This document shows, one piece after another, positions 25,620 through 33,632 of a DNA stretch of 64,000 bases. Within the stretch, counting starts at the first letter, position 1. Each line of letters begins with the position of its first letter. A program made the translations under genes and the position numbers. The notes under the pieces were generated by a model that was given only the letters and a program-made list of their open reading frames with translations, was not told the origin of the DNA and made no database searches. The DNA comes from JACVRW01 sp963765135 (lineage in GTDB: Bacteria; Actinomycetota; Thermoleophilia; Solirubrobacterales; Thermoleophilaceae): NCBI GenBank assembly GCA_963765135.1, contig CAVXUX010000003.1, forward strand, positions 558,001 through 622,000, read 5' to 3'.

Positions 25620-26161
25620 AGCGTCCCCGTGACAAACGCCTGCGGCGCGGCCGGCCCGCCCGCCAGCGCGTGCACCACGGCCAGGTCCTGCGCCTGGTCG
25701 GCTGCGATCTCGGCGGTCACGCTCCGCTGGTCCGAGTCGGGGAGTAGCCGCAGCCCCTCCAGGTAGGCGCGCACGAGCCGCTCCTCGAGGTCGCGGGCGA
25801 AGTGGAGGGCGTCGGCCTCGTCGTTGAGGCGCGGGAACAGGCGGGCGTAGTCCTCGGCCGGGCGCGTCTTCGGTGGAGTGCCGCCCAGCTTGCGCACCAG
25901 GTCGGCAACGCGCTCGGCGTTGTCGACCTCGCGCTCGCGAATCACGCGCGCGTAGTGGCGCGCCTCGCCGCGCAGCGCCTCGCCAATCGCAGCCCACGCC
26001 GCGATCGCGGCGTGCTCCAGCGCGACGATCGAGCTGAGCAGCCCGGCCCCCGAGCCCGCCCGCGGACCGCCGTTCGGCGGCGGATCGCCGCCGCCGCACG
26101 AGGCCAGCGCGAGCGCCGCGGCACCGCCGAGAGCGCCGCGCCTGGTGAGGGTGGCTTGCAT
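25616..26161 (-). CDS. Ferritin-like lipoprotein with twin-arginine signal
   Basis: A 181-residue lipoprotein from ATG 26161. The signal LTRRGALGGAAALALASC has both twin arginines and a lipobox ending at Cys20, followed by GGGDPPP. The mature helices repeat ferritin-like patterns (VALEHAAIAAWAAIGEAL, VIREREVDNAERVADLV, DLEERLVRAYLEGL). Its 3' end overlaps the next ferritin-like gene (GTGA). It diverges from the JAMM protease gene with only 25 bp between starts. Confidence 0.8.
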   Translation of the reverse strand: MQATLTRRGALGGAAALALASCGGGDPPPNGGPRAGSGAGLLSSIVALEHAAIAAWAAIGEALRGEARHYARVIREREVDNAERVADLVRKLGGTPPKTRPAEDYARLFPRLNDEADALHFARDLEERLVRAYLEGLRLLPDSDQRSVTAEIAADQAQDLAVVHALAGGPAAPQAFVTGTL

Positions 26162-26186
26162 GGCGGGGCACACTAGCCTTCCCCCG

Positions 26187-26570
26187 GTGAGGATCTCGCG
26201 CGCGGACTGGGACGAGCTCGTCGCGCACGCGCGCGACGATGCGCCCAACGAGTGCTGCGGGTATCTGCGCGCTCGCGATGGCGTCGTCGAGGAGGTCTTC
26301 CGCGCGGTCAACACGCGCGCCTCGCCCTATGGGTACGAGTTCGAGTTCGAGGCGCTGCGCGCGGCGAACGAGCTCGACGACGACGGCTTCGAGGTCGGCA
26401 TCTACCACTCGCATCCCAAGAGCCCGGCCGAGCCCTCCCAGACGGACATCAACCTGGCCCACTACCCGCACTGGCGCTACCTGATCGTGTCGCTCGACGG
26501 TGAGCCCGAGGTGCGCGTGTGGCGGATCGCCGACGGCAAGGTCGAGGAGGAACCCCTCGACATCGAGTGA
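26187..26570 (+). CDS. mec: JAB1/MPN (JAMM) metalloprotease, Mec-like CysO-cysteine hydrolase
   Basis: A 127-residue JAMM zinc protease. Zinc and catalytic residues are visible: Glu22 (NECCGYL), His74 and His76 (YHSHPKS) and Asp87 (SQTD). In M. tuberculosis the homologue Mec+ releases cysteine from CysO-Cys. With cysO, the E1 and cysM only 3-6 kb away, the same role is inferred. The carrier's GG-W-R tail suggests it may also trim the precursor. GTG 26187 is chosen because longer starts (26145, 26160) overlap the divergent lipoprotein start. Confidence 0.88.
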   Translation: MRISRADWDELVAHARDDAPNECCGYLRARDGVVEEVFRAVNTRASPYGYEFEFEALRAANELDDDGFEVGIYHSHPKSPAEPSQTDINLAHYPHWRYLIVSLDGEPEVRVWRIADGKVEEEPLDIE

Positions 26571-27033
26571 CCTCGTCTGCCCCGAGTGCGGCGCCGCGCC
26601 CAGCGGCGGCGAGGCCTTCTGCCCGCGCTGCGGCATGCCGCTCGCCGGCGAGCCGCTCGACACCCCGCTCTCGGAGGCCCACGACCGCGCCCGCAAGATC
26701 GATCCGCGCTACAGCGAGGGCGAGCTGGTGCGCGTGGCGGGGGCGAGCAACCAGGCCGAGGCCGAGCTGATCCAGGGCCTGCTGCTCGAGGAGGGCGTGC
26801 CCAGCGTCCTGCGCCGCACGCGGGGGTTCGACGTGCCCGACTTCCTGGCCGCCGGCCCGCGCGAGGTGCTCGTGCCCGAGGCCGGCGCGGAGATCGCCCG
26901 CGAGCTGCTGCGCGACACGCAGGGCGAGTCGCCGCCCGGGAGCAGCGCGCGGCCCAACCCGATCAAGCTGGTGGCGGCGATCGTGCTCGGCGGGGCGGGC
27001 ACGGCGTTGATCGCCTGGCTGCTGCAGAGTTAG
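26500..27033 (+). CDS. Zinc-ribbon DUF2007-like membrane-anchored protein
   Basis: An N-terminal zinc ribbon (CPECGAAP...CPRCGMP), a DUF2007-type domain (GELVRVAGASNQAEAELIQG, REVLVPEAG) and a C-terminal membrane helix (LVAAIVLGGAGTALIAWLL). DUF2007 proteins are described only as putative signal-transducing proteins. The only usual in-frame start is GTG 26500, which overlaps mec by 71 bp. The real start may be the GTGA at the mec stop (26568) if one base is missing near 26573. That reading would give VTLVCPECG and match the 4-bp overlaps common here. Confidence 0.72.
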   Translation: MSPRCACGGSPTARSRRNPSTSSDLVCPECGAAPSGGEAFCPRCGMPLAGEPLDTPLSEAHDRARKIDPRYSEGELVRVAGASNQAEAELIQGLLLEEGVPSVLRRTRGFDVPDFLAAGPREVLVPEAGAEIARELLRDTQGESPPGSSARPNPIKLVAAIVLGGAGTALIAWLLQS

Positions 27034-27818
27034 CCCGCGCGCCCCTCGTCGGTGCGGTCGTAGAAGCGCCCGAGCAGCTCCATCGTCTCCTCCGGGTCCG
27101 CGCAGGCGTAGCCGTTCAGGGCCTCGATGCGCAGCTGTTCGTCGAGCGGCCGCCCGACCACGTCGAGGATCGTCTCCTTCGCCGAGCGCACCGCGACCTG
27201 CGAGTTGCGCAGGATCGAGGCGGCCACCGTCTCGGCGGCGCCGAGCAGCTCGTCGTGCGCAACCACGCGCGAAACGAGGTTGGCGTGCAGGGCGCGCTCG
27301 GCGTCGATCGGCTCGGCGGTCAGCAGCATCTCCAGCGCGACGCCGGTCCCGCAGGTGTTCACCAGCCGCACGATCCCGCCGTCCCCGTGGTGGTAGCCGC
27401 GACGCGCCTCGAACGAGCCGAACATCGCGCGCTCGGAGGCGACCCGGATGTCGCACGCGAGCGCCAGCTCGAGCCCGCCGGCGAGCGCCCAGCCGTTGAC
27501 GGCCGCGATCGTCGGCTTGGTGATGCGGTGCAGGCCGCGCGTGAGCCCGCCCAGGCCGGTGGCGACGTTGTCGCGCACCCAGCGCGGCGTCGACTCCTGG
27601 ATGATCGGCGGGATGTAGGTCTTGAGGTCGGCCCCGGCACAGAAGGCGTCGCCGGCGCCGGTCAGGATCGCGACGTCGACCGAGTCGTCGTCGCGGAAGT
27701 CCTCCCAGGCCGCCCAGAGCAGCTCGTGCAGCTCGGGGTCGATCGCGTTCTTGGCGTCGGGTCGGTTGATCGTCAGGTAGGCGATCCGGTCGCGCTTCTC
27801 GGTCAGCAGCTTCGCCAT
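27030..27818 (-). CDS. Enoyl-CoA hydratase/isomerase family protein
   Basis: A 262-residue crotonase-fold enzyme from ATG 27818. The oxyanion-hole segments are GAGDAFCAGADLKTY and AAVNGWALAGGLELALACDIRVAS, and the position of the second catalytic Glu (FGSFEARRGYHHGDGG) is partly conserved. It acts on an acyl-CoA. The start diverges from the HxlR regulator, and a shared motif with the acyl-CoA dehydrogenase promoter suggests common control. Confidence 0.9.
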   Translation of the reverse strand: MAKLLTEKRDRIAYLTINRPDAKNAIDPELHELLWAAWEDFRDDDSVDVAILTGAGDAFCAGADLKTYIPPIIQESTPRWVRDNVATGLGGLTRGLHRITKPTIAAVNGWALAGGLELALACDIRVASERAMFGSFEARRGYHHGDGGIVRLVNTCGTGVALEMLLTAEPIDAERALHANLVSRVVAHDELLGAAETVAASILRNSQVAVRSAKETILDVVGRPLDEQLRIEALNGYACADPEETMELLGRFYDRTDEGRAG

Positions 27819-27856
27819 GGCGCCGGCACTGTAACCCAACCCCAGAGTTCGCACTC

Positions 27857-27866
27857 CAAACTCAGA
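27857..27866 (+). promoter_or_regulatory. CAAACTCAGA motif in the enoyl-CoA hydratase / HxlR divergent promoter
   Basis: The 10-mer lies 14 bp before the HxlR start. A small dyad GAGT-TCGC-ACTC (27845-27856) sits directly to its left. The identical 10-mer occurs at 28903-28912 in the tautomerase / acyl-CoA dehydrogenase gap. It is a candidate HxlR operator. Confidence 0.5.
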
Positions 27867-27880
27867 TATCCTGCGCGGCC

Positions 27881-28354
27881 ATGCACCCCGACCGCTTCAG
27901 CTACAGCGCCGACAACTGCTCGATCCACCGGACGCTCGACATCGTCGGCGAGCGCTGGAGCCTGCTGGTGCTGCGCGAGGCCTTCTACGGCGTGCGCCGC
28001 TTCGACGACTTCGTGCGCGCGCTGGGCTGCCCGCGCGACGTGCTCAGCGCCCGGCTGACGACGCTCGTCGACGAGGAGATCCTCAGCCGCCAGCCCTACC
28101 GCGAGCCCGGCAAGCGGGCGCGCAGCGAGTACCGGCTGACGCCCAAGGGCCTCGAGCTGTTCCCGGCCCTGCTCGCGCTGCTCCAGTGGGGCGACCGCTG
28201 GACCGCCGACGCCGCCGGCCCCGCCGTCCGGCTCACGCACCGCGCCTGCGGCGAGCCGCTGACGATGACGATGGGCTGCGCGGCGGGCCACGGCCCGCTG
28301 ACCGTGCGCGACGTGGACGCCCAGCCGGGGCCGGGCGCCAAGCTGGTCGCCTAG
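27881..28354 (+). CDS. HxlR-family transcriptional regulator
   Basis: A 157-residue winged-helix regulator. The family opening is CSIHRTLDIVGERWSLLVLRE, followed by RRFDDFVRALGCPRDVLSARL and the wing (SEYRLTPKGLEL). The C-terminal third (TMTMGCAAGHGPL) carries extra Cys/His residues that could bind metal or sense redox state. It diverges from the enoyl-CoA hydratase gene and its 3' end overlaps the convergent tautomerase gene by 4 bp. It probably controls the surrounding acyl-CoA genes. Confidence 0.92.
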   Translation: MHPDRFSYSADNCSIHRTLDIVGERWSLLVLREAFYGVRRFDDFVRALGCPRDVLSARLTTLVDEEILSRQPYREPGKRARSEYRLTPKGLELFPALLALLQWGDRWTADAAGPAVRLTHRACGEPLTMTMGCAAGHGPLTVRDVDAQPGPGAKLVA

Positions 28355-28869
28355 GTCGCGCCGGCGCCCACGCCGGCGGCCTCCACGATCGCCTGCGCCT
28401 CCTCGCGGCGCCGGTCGGCGATGCGCTGCTCGCCGTAGGCGCGGCCGGCCTCGCCCGCGGCGAACTCGGCGATGTCGCCCAGCCCGACCACGCGGCCGAA
28501 CCCGCCCCAGGTGCCCTCCGGCACCTCGAACGTGAACACCCACACGCGCGCCTCGGGGTTCGGATACCTGCCGCCCTCGGCCTCGACCAGCGCCTCGGTC
28601 ATCGCCTTCGTGACGGCGGCGCGGCGGTCCGCGTCGTACTGCCCCTCCGGCACCTGGCAGACGAAGCGGTAGTGCGGCTCCTTGGCGGGCGCGCCGGCGA
28701 CGTACATCTCGTGCCGGTGGACGAACACCCACGCGATCGAGCGCACGGCCTCGTTGGTCGGGTCGGCGCCCTCGTGCTCGAGCAGCAGGTCGGTGCACCT
28801 GCTGAGCAGCTTCTGTTCGGCCTCGGGCGCGAGCGCCCCCTCCGGGATATATGCGTCGAGCATCGGCAT
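28351..28869 (-). CDS. Tautomerase (4-oxalocrotonate tautomerase superfamily) protein
   Basis: A 172-residue protein starting MPMLDAYIPEGAL, so Pro2 would become the N-terminal catalytic proline after Met removal. Repeated beta-alpha-beta halves are visible (RSIAWVFVHR..., ARVWVFTFEVPEG), as expected for a fused tautomerase trimer unit. The exact reaction is unknown. Upstream ATGs at 28890 and 28863 are alternatives, but only 28869 puts proline in second place. It diverges from the acyl-CoA dehydrogenases. Confidence 0.78.
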   Translation of the reverse strand: MPMLDAYIPEGALAPEAEQKLLSRCTDLLLEHEGADPTNEAVRSIAWVFVHRHEMYVAGAPAKEPHYRFVCQVPEGQYDADRRAAVTKAMTEALVEAEGGRYPNPEARVWVFTFEVPEGTWGGFGRVVGLGDIAEFAAGEAGRAYGEQRIADRRREEAQAIVEAAGVGAGAT

Positions 28870-28902
28870 GCGGCGCACCCTAGGCAGCATGGATCCAAAT
28901 GT

Positions 28903-28912
28903 CAAACTCAGA
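28903..28912 (+). promoter_or_regulatory. CAAACTCAGA motif upstream of the acyl-CoA dehydrogenase operon
   Basis: Second exact copy of the 10-mer found at 27857-27866. Here it extends into an ACTC-A-GAGT dyad (28906-28914), 22 bp before the acyl-CoA dehydrogenase start. Candidate operator for the neighbouring HxlR regulator. Confidence 0.5.
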
Positions 28913-28934
28913 GTGGAGACGGTAGGCTGCCGCC

Positions 28935-30155
28935 ATGGACTTCGCACCGTCGGATCGCGTTGCCGCCCTCCTCGACCGCATTCGCGAGTTCATGGAGGAG
29001 CACGTCGATCCGGTCGAGCGCGAGGCGCTGGAGGCGTTCGACGACGAGGTGCGCCCGGGCGTCGCCTACGCGCAGATCGTCGTCGAGCTGCGCGAGCGCG
29101 CCAGGGCCGAGGGGCTCTGGAACCTGTTCCTCCCCGACGACCGCTTCGGCCCCGGCCTGACCAACTGGGAGTACGGGATGCTCTGCGAGCAGATGGGCCG
29201 CAGCGGCGTCGCGCCGACCGTCTTCAACTGCGCCGCTCCCGACACCGGCAACATGGAGATCCTCGCCGAGCACGGGACCGAGGAGCAGAAGGAGCGCTGG
29301 CTGCAGCCGCTGCTCGACGGCGAGATCCGCTCCTGCTTCTCGATGACCGAGCCCAACACGAGCGGCTCGGACCCGACGCAGCTGGTCTCGCGCGCGGAGC
29401 TCGACGGCGACGAGTGGGTCATCAACGGCCACAAGTGGTTCACCTCGGGCTACAACGGGGCGTCGATCGCGATCGCGATGGTCGTCACCGACCCCGACGC
29501 CGCGGCTCACAAGCGCGCCAGCATGATCCTCGTCCCGATCGACACGCCCGGCTTCACCGGCGTGCGGCCGGTGCCGGTGATGGGTCACGACAAGGGCCCG
29601 GGGCACTGGGAGGTGCTCTACGAGGACTGTCGCGTGCCCGCCGACAGCCTGCTCGGCGAGCGCGGCGCCGGCTTCGCGATCGCCCAGGACCGCCTCGGCC
29701 CGGGCCGCATCCACCACTGCATGCGCGCGATCGGCTCGGCCGAGCGCGCCTTCGAGCTGATGTGCAAGCGCGCGCACGACCGCGAGTCCTTCGGCGGCCC
29801 GCTGGCCGAGAAGCAGTTCGTCCAGGACTTCATCGCCAAGTCGCGCATGGAGATCGACTCGGCCCGGCTGATGGTGCTGCACGCCGCCTGGAAGATGGAC
29901 ACCGAGGGCAAGCGCGCCGCGCGCCAGGACATCTCGATGATCAAGGTGATCGCCGCGCAGATGCACCAGCGGGTGCTCGATCGGGCCATGCAGGTGCACG
30001 GGGCGCTCGGCATGTCAGACGACGTGCCGCTGGCCGCCCAGTGGCGCCAGGGCCGCTGGCTGCGGATCGCCGACGGGCCCGACGAGGTCCACAAGATGGT
30101 GATCGCGCTGCGCGAGCTCAACCGGTTCAAGCCGCGCGAGCGGGTCGAAGCCTGA
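28935..30155 (+). CDS. Acyl-CoA dehydrogenase
   Basis: A 406-residue flavoprotein of the acyl-CoA dehydrogenase family. Typical landmarks are CFSMTEPNTSGSDP (FAD/substrate contacts), WVINGHKWFTSG, RLGPGRIHHCMRAIG and the C-terminal MQVHGALGMSDD. The length and motifs resemble the FadE17/ACAD10-11-like group acting on longer or unusual acyl chains, but the substrate is not determinable. It is followed 2 bp later by a second acyl-CoA dehydrogenase. Confidence 0.92.
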   Translation: MDFAPSDRVAALLDRIREFMEEHVDPVEREALEAFDDEVRPGVAYAQIVVELRERARAEGLWNLFLPDDRFGPGLTNWEYGMLCEQMGRSGVAPTVFNCAAPDTGNMEILAEHGTEEQKERWLQPLLDGEIRSCFSMTEPNTSGSDPTQLVSRAELDGDEWVINGHKWFTSGYNGASIAIAMVVTDPDAAAHKRASMILVPIDTPGFTGVRPVPVMGHDKGPGHWEVLYEDCRVPADSLLGERGAGFAIAQDRLGPGRIHHCMRAIGSAERAFELMCKRAHDRESFGGPLAEKQFVQDFIAKSRMEIDSARLMVLHAAWKMDTEGKRAARQDISMIKVIAAQMHQRVLDRAMQVHGALGMSDDVPLAAQWRQGRWLRIADGPDEVHKMVIALRELNRFKPRERVEA

Positions 30156-30157
30156 GC

Positions 30158-31264
30158 GTGCGCCTGAGCCACGAGCAGGACGCGTTCGTAGAGGCGATCC
30201 GCGACTTCGCGGCGCGCGAGCAGTTCGAGCGCCCCGAGGACGGCCACTCCGACGAGGTCGCGGCCCGAATGGGCGAGCTGGGCTGGTACGGGCTGCAGAT
30301 CCCCGAGCAGTACGGCGGGTCGGGCGGCAGCTTCCTGGACGCGACGCTGTTCCTGGAGGAGACCGCGCGCGGGCGCATCCCCGTGAACGCCTACGGCGTG
30401 ACGCTGATCGTGGTCGGGGCCCTGAATCGCTTCGGCACCGAGGAGCAGAAGGCCGACCTGCTCGGGCGGGTGGCCCGCGGCGGCGCGCTCGCGATCGCGA
30501 TGTCCGAGCCGGAGGCCGGGTCGGACGTGGCGGCGCTGAAGACGCGCGCCCGCCGTGAGAACGGCTCGTGGGTGCTCGACGGGGCGAAGATGTGGTGCTC
30601 CTACGCCCACCGGGCCAGCCACATCCTGATCGTGTGCCGCACCGGCGCCGGCGAGCGCCACGAGGACATGTCGATGATCCTCGTGCCGCGCGAGGCGGAC
30701 GGGATGACGATCACGCCGATCCCGACGCTCGGCGGCGAGGAGACCAACGAGATCCACCTCGACGGCGTGCAGGTGCCGGAGGACGCCCTGCTGGGCGCCG
30801 AGGGCGGCGGCTGGACGCAGCTGATGGCGGGGCTCAACTACGAGCGCACGATCCTGGCCGCCACGGCGCTCGGGCTGGCGCAGCGCACGTTCGACGACGC
30901 GCTCGCCTACACCAAGGAGCGGCGCCAGTTCGGCCGGCCGGTGGGGACCTTCCAGGCGCTCTCGCACCGGTTCGCCGAGCTCGCCACCGAGCTGGCCCAG
31001 GTGCGCCTGCTGGTGCGCTGGGTGGCGGCGCTGACCGACGAGGACCCCGGTCGCATGCTGCCGCAGGAAGCGTCGATGGCGAAGCTGGCGGCCACCGAGC
31101 TGGCCAAGCGCTGCGCGCTCGACGGCATGCAGGCGATGGGCGGCTACGGCTACGCGACCGAGTATCCGATGGAGCGCTACCTGCGCTCGGCCGTGGTGGG
31201 GACGATCTACGGCGGCACGTCGGAGATCCAGAAGAACATCATCGCCAAGACGCTCGGCCTCTAA
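30158..31264 (+). CDS. Acyl-CoA dehydrogenase
   Basis: A 368-residue acyl-CoA dehydrogenase from GTG 30158. Motifs are YGLQIPEQYGGSGGSFLD, AIAMSEPEAGSDVAALKT, MWCSYAHRASHILIV, YTKERRQFGRPVGTFQAL and GGYGYATEYPMERYLR; the final IYGGTSEIQKNIIAKTLGL is the usual C-terminus. Pairs of adjacent ACADs often form hetero-oligomers in actinobacteria, for example in sterol side-chain oxidation; that is possible here but only inferred. Confidence 0.93.
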   Translation: MRLSHEQDAFVEAIRDFAAREQFERPEDGHSDEVAARMGELGWYGLQIPEQYGGSGGSFLDATLFLEETARGRIPVNAYGVTLIVVGALNRFGTEEQKADLLGRVARGGALAIAMSEPEAGSDVAALKTRARRENGSWVLDGAKMWCSYAHRASHILIVCRTGAGERHEDMSMILVPREADGMTITPIPTLGGEETNEIHLDGVQVPEDALLGAEGGGWTQLMAGLNYERTILAATALGLAQRTFDDALAYTKERRQFGRPVGTFQALSHRFAELATELAQVRLLVRWVAALTDEDPGRMLPQEASMAKLAATELAKRCALDGMQAMGGYGYATEYPMERYLRSAVVGTIYGGTSEIQKNIIAKTLGL

Positions 31265-31407
31265 CGGTTTCAGCGCCAAACTGCAGCAATGAGGCGGCCT
31301 GCCCGGGAGTGATAGTGCCAAAGCGCGCGCATATGACGCATTTCGTGACTTTCACTCCGCCCGGGCCGTCCTTTGTTGCTCGTCGTTGGCCAGGGCCAAA
31401 CGCCGAC

Positions 31408-32160
31408 CTAGCCCGAGGCGCTCAGGGACGCCAGCAGCTCGCGCCAGTCAGCCTCGACGCCCTCGAGCTGCCGGCCGAAGGCATCGACGAGGACGGAGCG
31501 CGGGCCGCGCTCCAGGTCGCTCGTGGCCAGCGCGGCCGCCCGGCGGGCACCGTGCTCCTGCTCCAGCAGGCCGAACACGGTGCCGCCGAGCAGCATCGCG
31601 TCACGCGGCTCGGGCGGGAACGCCGGCCGGCCGCCCTCGCGCAGGCGGCGGACGATCGCCGCGCGCAGGTGCGGCGCCTGCCCGGACAGCCAGGTGGCGG
31701 CGCCCTCGCACAGCCACGCCCAGCGCACGTAGCGGCGGAAGGTCGACCAGGAGAACGGGGGCGGCAGATAGGGATTGTTGGCGCCGACCACGAGATGGGC
31801 GTACTCATGCTGTGGAGTCAGCAGCAGCGCCTCGCGCGACCCCGGGACGCCGGAGGCGCGCTTCTCGAGCGCGGGCGGGGCGAGCACGTGGATGTCGAAC
31901 TCGCCGAACCAGCCGGCGTAGTAGCGCCGCGCCGCCGGGGCCGCCGCGCGGCGGGCGAGCGGCAGCCAGGGGTGGGCGAGCGCCAGCGCGGCCGGGCGCG
32001 GATGGAGCACCACGCTGACCTCGTCGGGCACGTGCTCGTAGAGGCCCGCCAGCTCGTCGCGCAGGACCTCGAGCGCCGCCATCACGGCGGCGGCCCCCTC
32101 GGCCTGGTCCGACTCGTAGCGGGCGGAGAAGTTCGGCGAATGCGACTCGACCCAGGCCAC
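31408..32160 (-). CDS. Putative HExxH metallopeptidase-like protein
   Basis: A 250-residue protein, not recognised as a named family. It contains HEYAH (HExxH zinc motif) near residue 120 and a downstream CEGAATW about 36 residues later that could give the third glutamate ligand, as in gluzincins. No signal peptide is seen. GTG 32160 is the chosen start (VAWVESHSPNF); the reading frame stays open upstream but composition there looks non-coding. It is 44 bp downstream of the DUF1802 gene and probably in its operon. Confidence 0.65.
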   Translation of the reverse strand: MAWVESHSPNFSARYESDQAEGAAAVMAALEVLRDELAGLYEHVPDEVSVVLHPRPAALALAHPWLPLARRAAAPAARRYYAGWFGEFDIHVLAPPALEKRASGVPGSREALLLTPQHEYAHLVVGANNPYLPPPFSWSTFRRYVRWAWLCEGAATWLSGQAPHLRAAIVRRLREGGRPAFPPEPRDAMLLGGTVFGLLEQEHGARRAAALATSDLERGPRSVLVDAFGRQLEGVEADWRELLASLSASG

Positions 32161-32204
32161 GGCCCCGGCACTCTGCCACGTTCGGGAACGGCAGCCGCTG
32201 GGCT

Positions 32205-32837
32205 CTAAGCGAGCACGGGCAGCGCCGCGCCCGAGGCGATCGACTCGATCTCCTCCGAGGCGCGCTCGAACTCCTCGTCCGACAGCACGGGGGTGCCCTC
32301 GAACGGGAGGTCGCGGTACAGCTCGATCCACGAGCGGCAGCCGTGGTACTCCGGGCGCACCTTGACCGTCACGGGACGCGGGATGCGGTAGGTGCGCAGG
32401 ACGATCACGTGCAGCGGGTGGCGTCGCTTCCACGCGAGCCGCTTCTCCGCGTAGTCGGTCGTCCAGATGTAGTACGGCGACAGCGCGTCGATCGCGCGCG
32501 GGTCGGTGATCAGGTAGCTGGCCGCCACCTCGGCCCACGAGCGGATGCGAACCCGGTCCGGCTGCGGGATGCCGCCGTCCTGGACGAGCGCCTTGGCGGG
32601 CGGCTCGTTGTCCGGCCAGACGCCCTCCTCGAGCGCGCGCCCGAGCTCGGGCACGTGCGCGTCACGGACGCAGTCGTTGCGCTGGTGGTCGAAGGTGGGG
32701 TAGAGGAAGAAGCGGTCGTGCTCGATCTCGAAGTGCTTGTTCTCCTCGCGGATACCGCCCTTGCGCAGGGTCAGCAGCTGCTCGCCCTCGGCAAGCGCGC
32801 GCACGGTGATCGCCCATTCCTTGAATGCAACTGGCAT
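32205..32837 (-). CDS. DUF1802 family protein
   Basis: A 210-residue cytosolic protein beginning MPVAFKEWAITVRALAEGEQ with LLTLRKGGIREE, the DUF1802 opening. The middle holds FFLYPTFDHQ and the C-terminal part a strand-rich segment (HPLHVIVLRTYRIPRP). Function is unknown. It has its own promoter about 65 nt upstream of the ATG and leads the HExxH gene. Confidence 0.82.
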   Translation of the reverse strand: MPVAFKEWAITVRALAEGEQLLTLRKGGIREENKHFEIEHDRFFLYPTFDHQRNDCVRDAHVPELGRALEEGVWPDNEPPAKALVQDGGIPQPDRVRIRSWAEVAASYLITDPRAIDALSPYYIWTTDYAEKRLAWKRRHPLHVIVLRTYRIPRPVTVKVRPEYHGCRSWIELYRDLPFEGTPVLSDEEFERASEEIESIASGAALPVLA

Positions 32838-32909
32838 TGAGAGAAGAACCTCGGAAGTCGTCGCGCCCGGCTTCGATTGCCCCACGGCGGCGAAGGGCGC
32901 GTCGGCTCA

Positions 32910-32937
32910 TTGTTACGAAACGAGTACCCGGTTTCAA
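32910..32937 (-). promoter_or_regulatory. Promoter for the DUF1802 gene (TTGAAA-N16-TAACAA)
   Basis: On the minus strand, TTGAAA (32937-32932) is followed by 16 bp and TAACAAT (32915-32909), close to housekeeping consensus. Transcription would start near 32903, giving a 5' leader of about 65 nt before ATG 32837. Confidence 0.6.
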
Positions 32938-32965
32938 GGGAAATTTCGTGCGAACCGCCACATGC

Positions 32966-33622
32966 TCAACCGCCGTGGGGTACCGCAAAAGCCGCAACTG
33001 CCGTGAAATGCGCGGCGGCGGCGACCACGACGAGCACGTGGAAGATCTCGTGGTAGCCGAACGTGGCCGGCCGCGGATCGGGCCGGCGGCTCGCGTAGAC
33101 GACCGCCCCGGCCGTGTAGGCCAGCCCGCCGAGGCCGAGCAGGACCAGCGCCCCGGCGCCGGCGCGCGCGGTGATCTGGGGCACGGCGATGATCGAGAAC
33201 CAGCCCAGCGCGACGTAGGTGATCGCGGTGAGCCACTTCGGCGCGTCGACCCAGATCATCGTGAACACGATCCCGGCCAGCGCGCCGCTCCAGACGCCGA
33301 TCAGCACGACCTCGCGCAGCGGGTTCTCGAGCACGAGCAGCGCGAACGGCGTGTAGGTGCCCGCGATCAGCACGAAGATCATCGAGTGGTCGAGCCGGCG
33401 CATCCAGGCCCGGGCGCGCGGCTGCCAGGTGCCGCGGTGGTAGGCCGCGCTGGTGCCGAGCAGCCCGGCCAGCGCGACCGCGTAGATCGCCGAGGCGGCC
33501 GTGGCGCGCCCGGCCGGCGCCAGGGCGACCAGCGTGGCGCCCGCGATCAGGGCGACGAAGAACGACCATTGGTGCACCACTCCCCGTAGGCGCGGGCGCG
33601 GCAGTGGTGGGATGGCCTCCAT
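32966..33622 (-). CDS. Hemolysin III family (HlyIII/PAQR) membrane protein
   Basis: A 218-residue protein with seven hydrophobic segments. Conserved HlyIII/PAQR residues are present: AAYHRGTW in the second segment, LDHSMIFVLIAGTYTPF and the C-terminal HEIFHVLVVVAAAAHF, which supply the histidines of a putative zinc site. Family members are membrane proteins of uncertain enzymatic role. It is 10 bp downstream of the beta-hydroxyacid dehydrogenase gene. Confidence 0.93.
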   Translation of the reverse strand: MEAIPPLPRPRLRGVVHQWSFFVALIAGATLVALAPAGRATAASAIYAVALAGLLGTSAAYHRGTWQPRARAWMRRLDHSMIFVLIAGTYTPFALLVLENPLREVVLIGVWSGALAGIVFTMIWVDAPKWLTAITYVALGWFSIIAVPQITARAGAGALVLLGLGGLAYTAGAVVYASRRPDPRPATFGYHEIFHVLVVVAAAAHFTAVAAFAVPHGG

Positions 33623-33632
33623 CGAACGGAGC

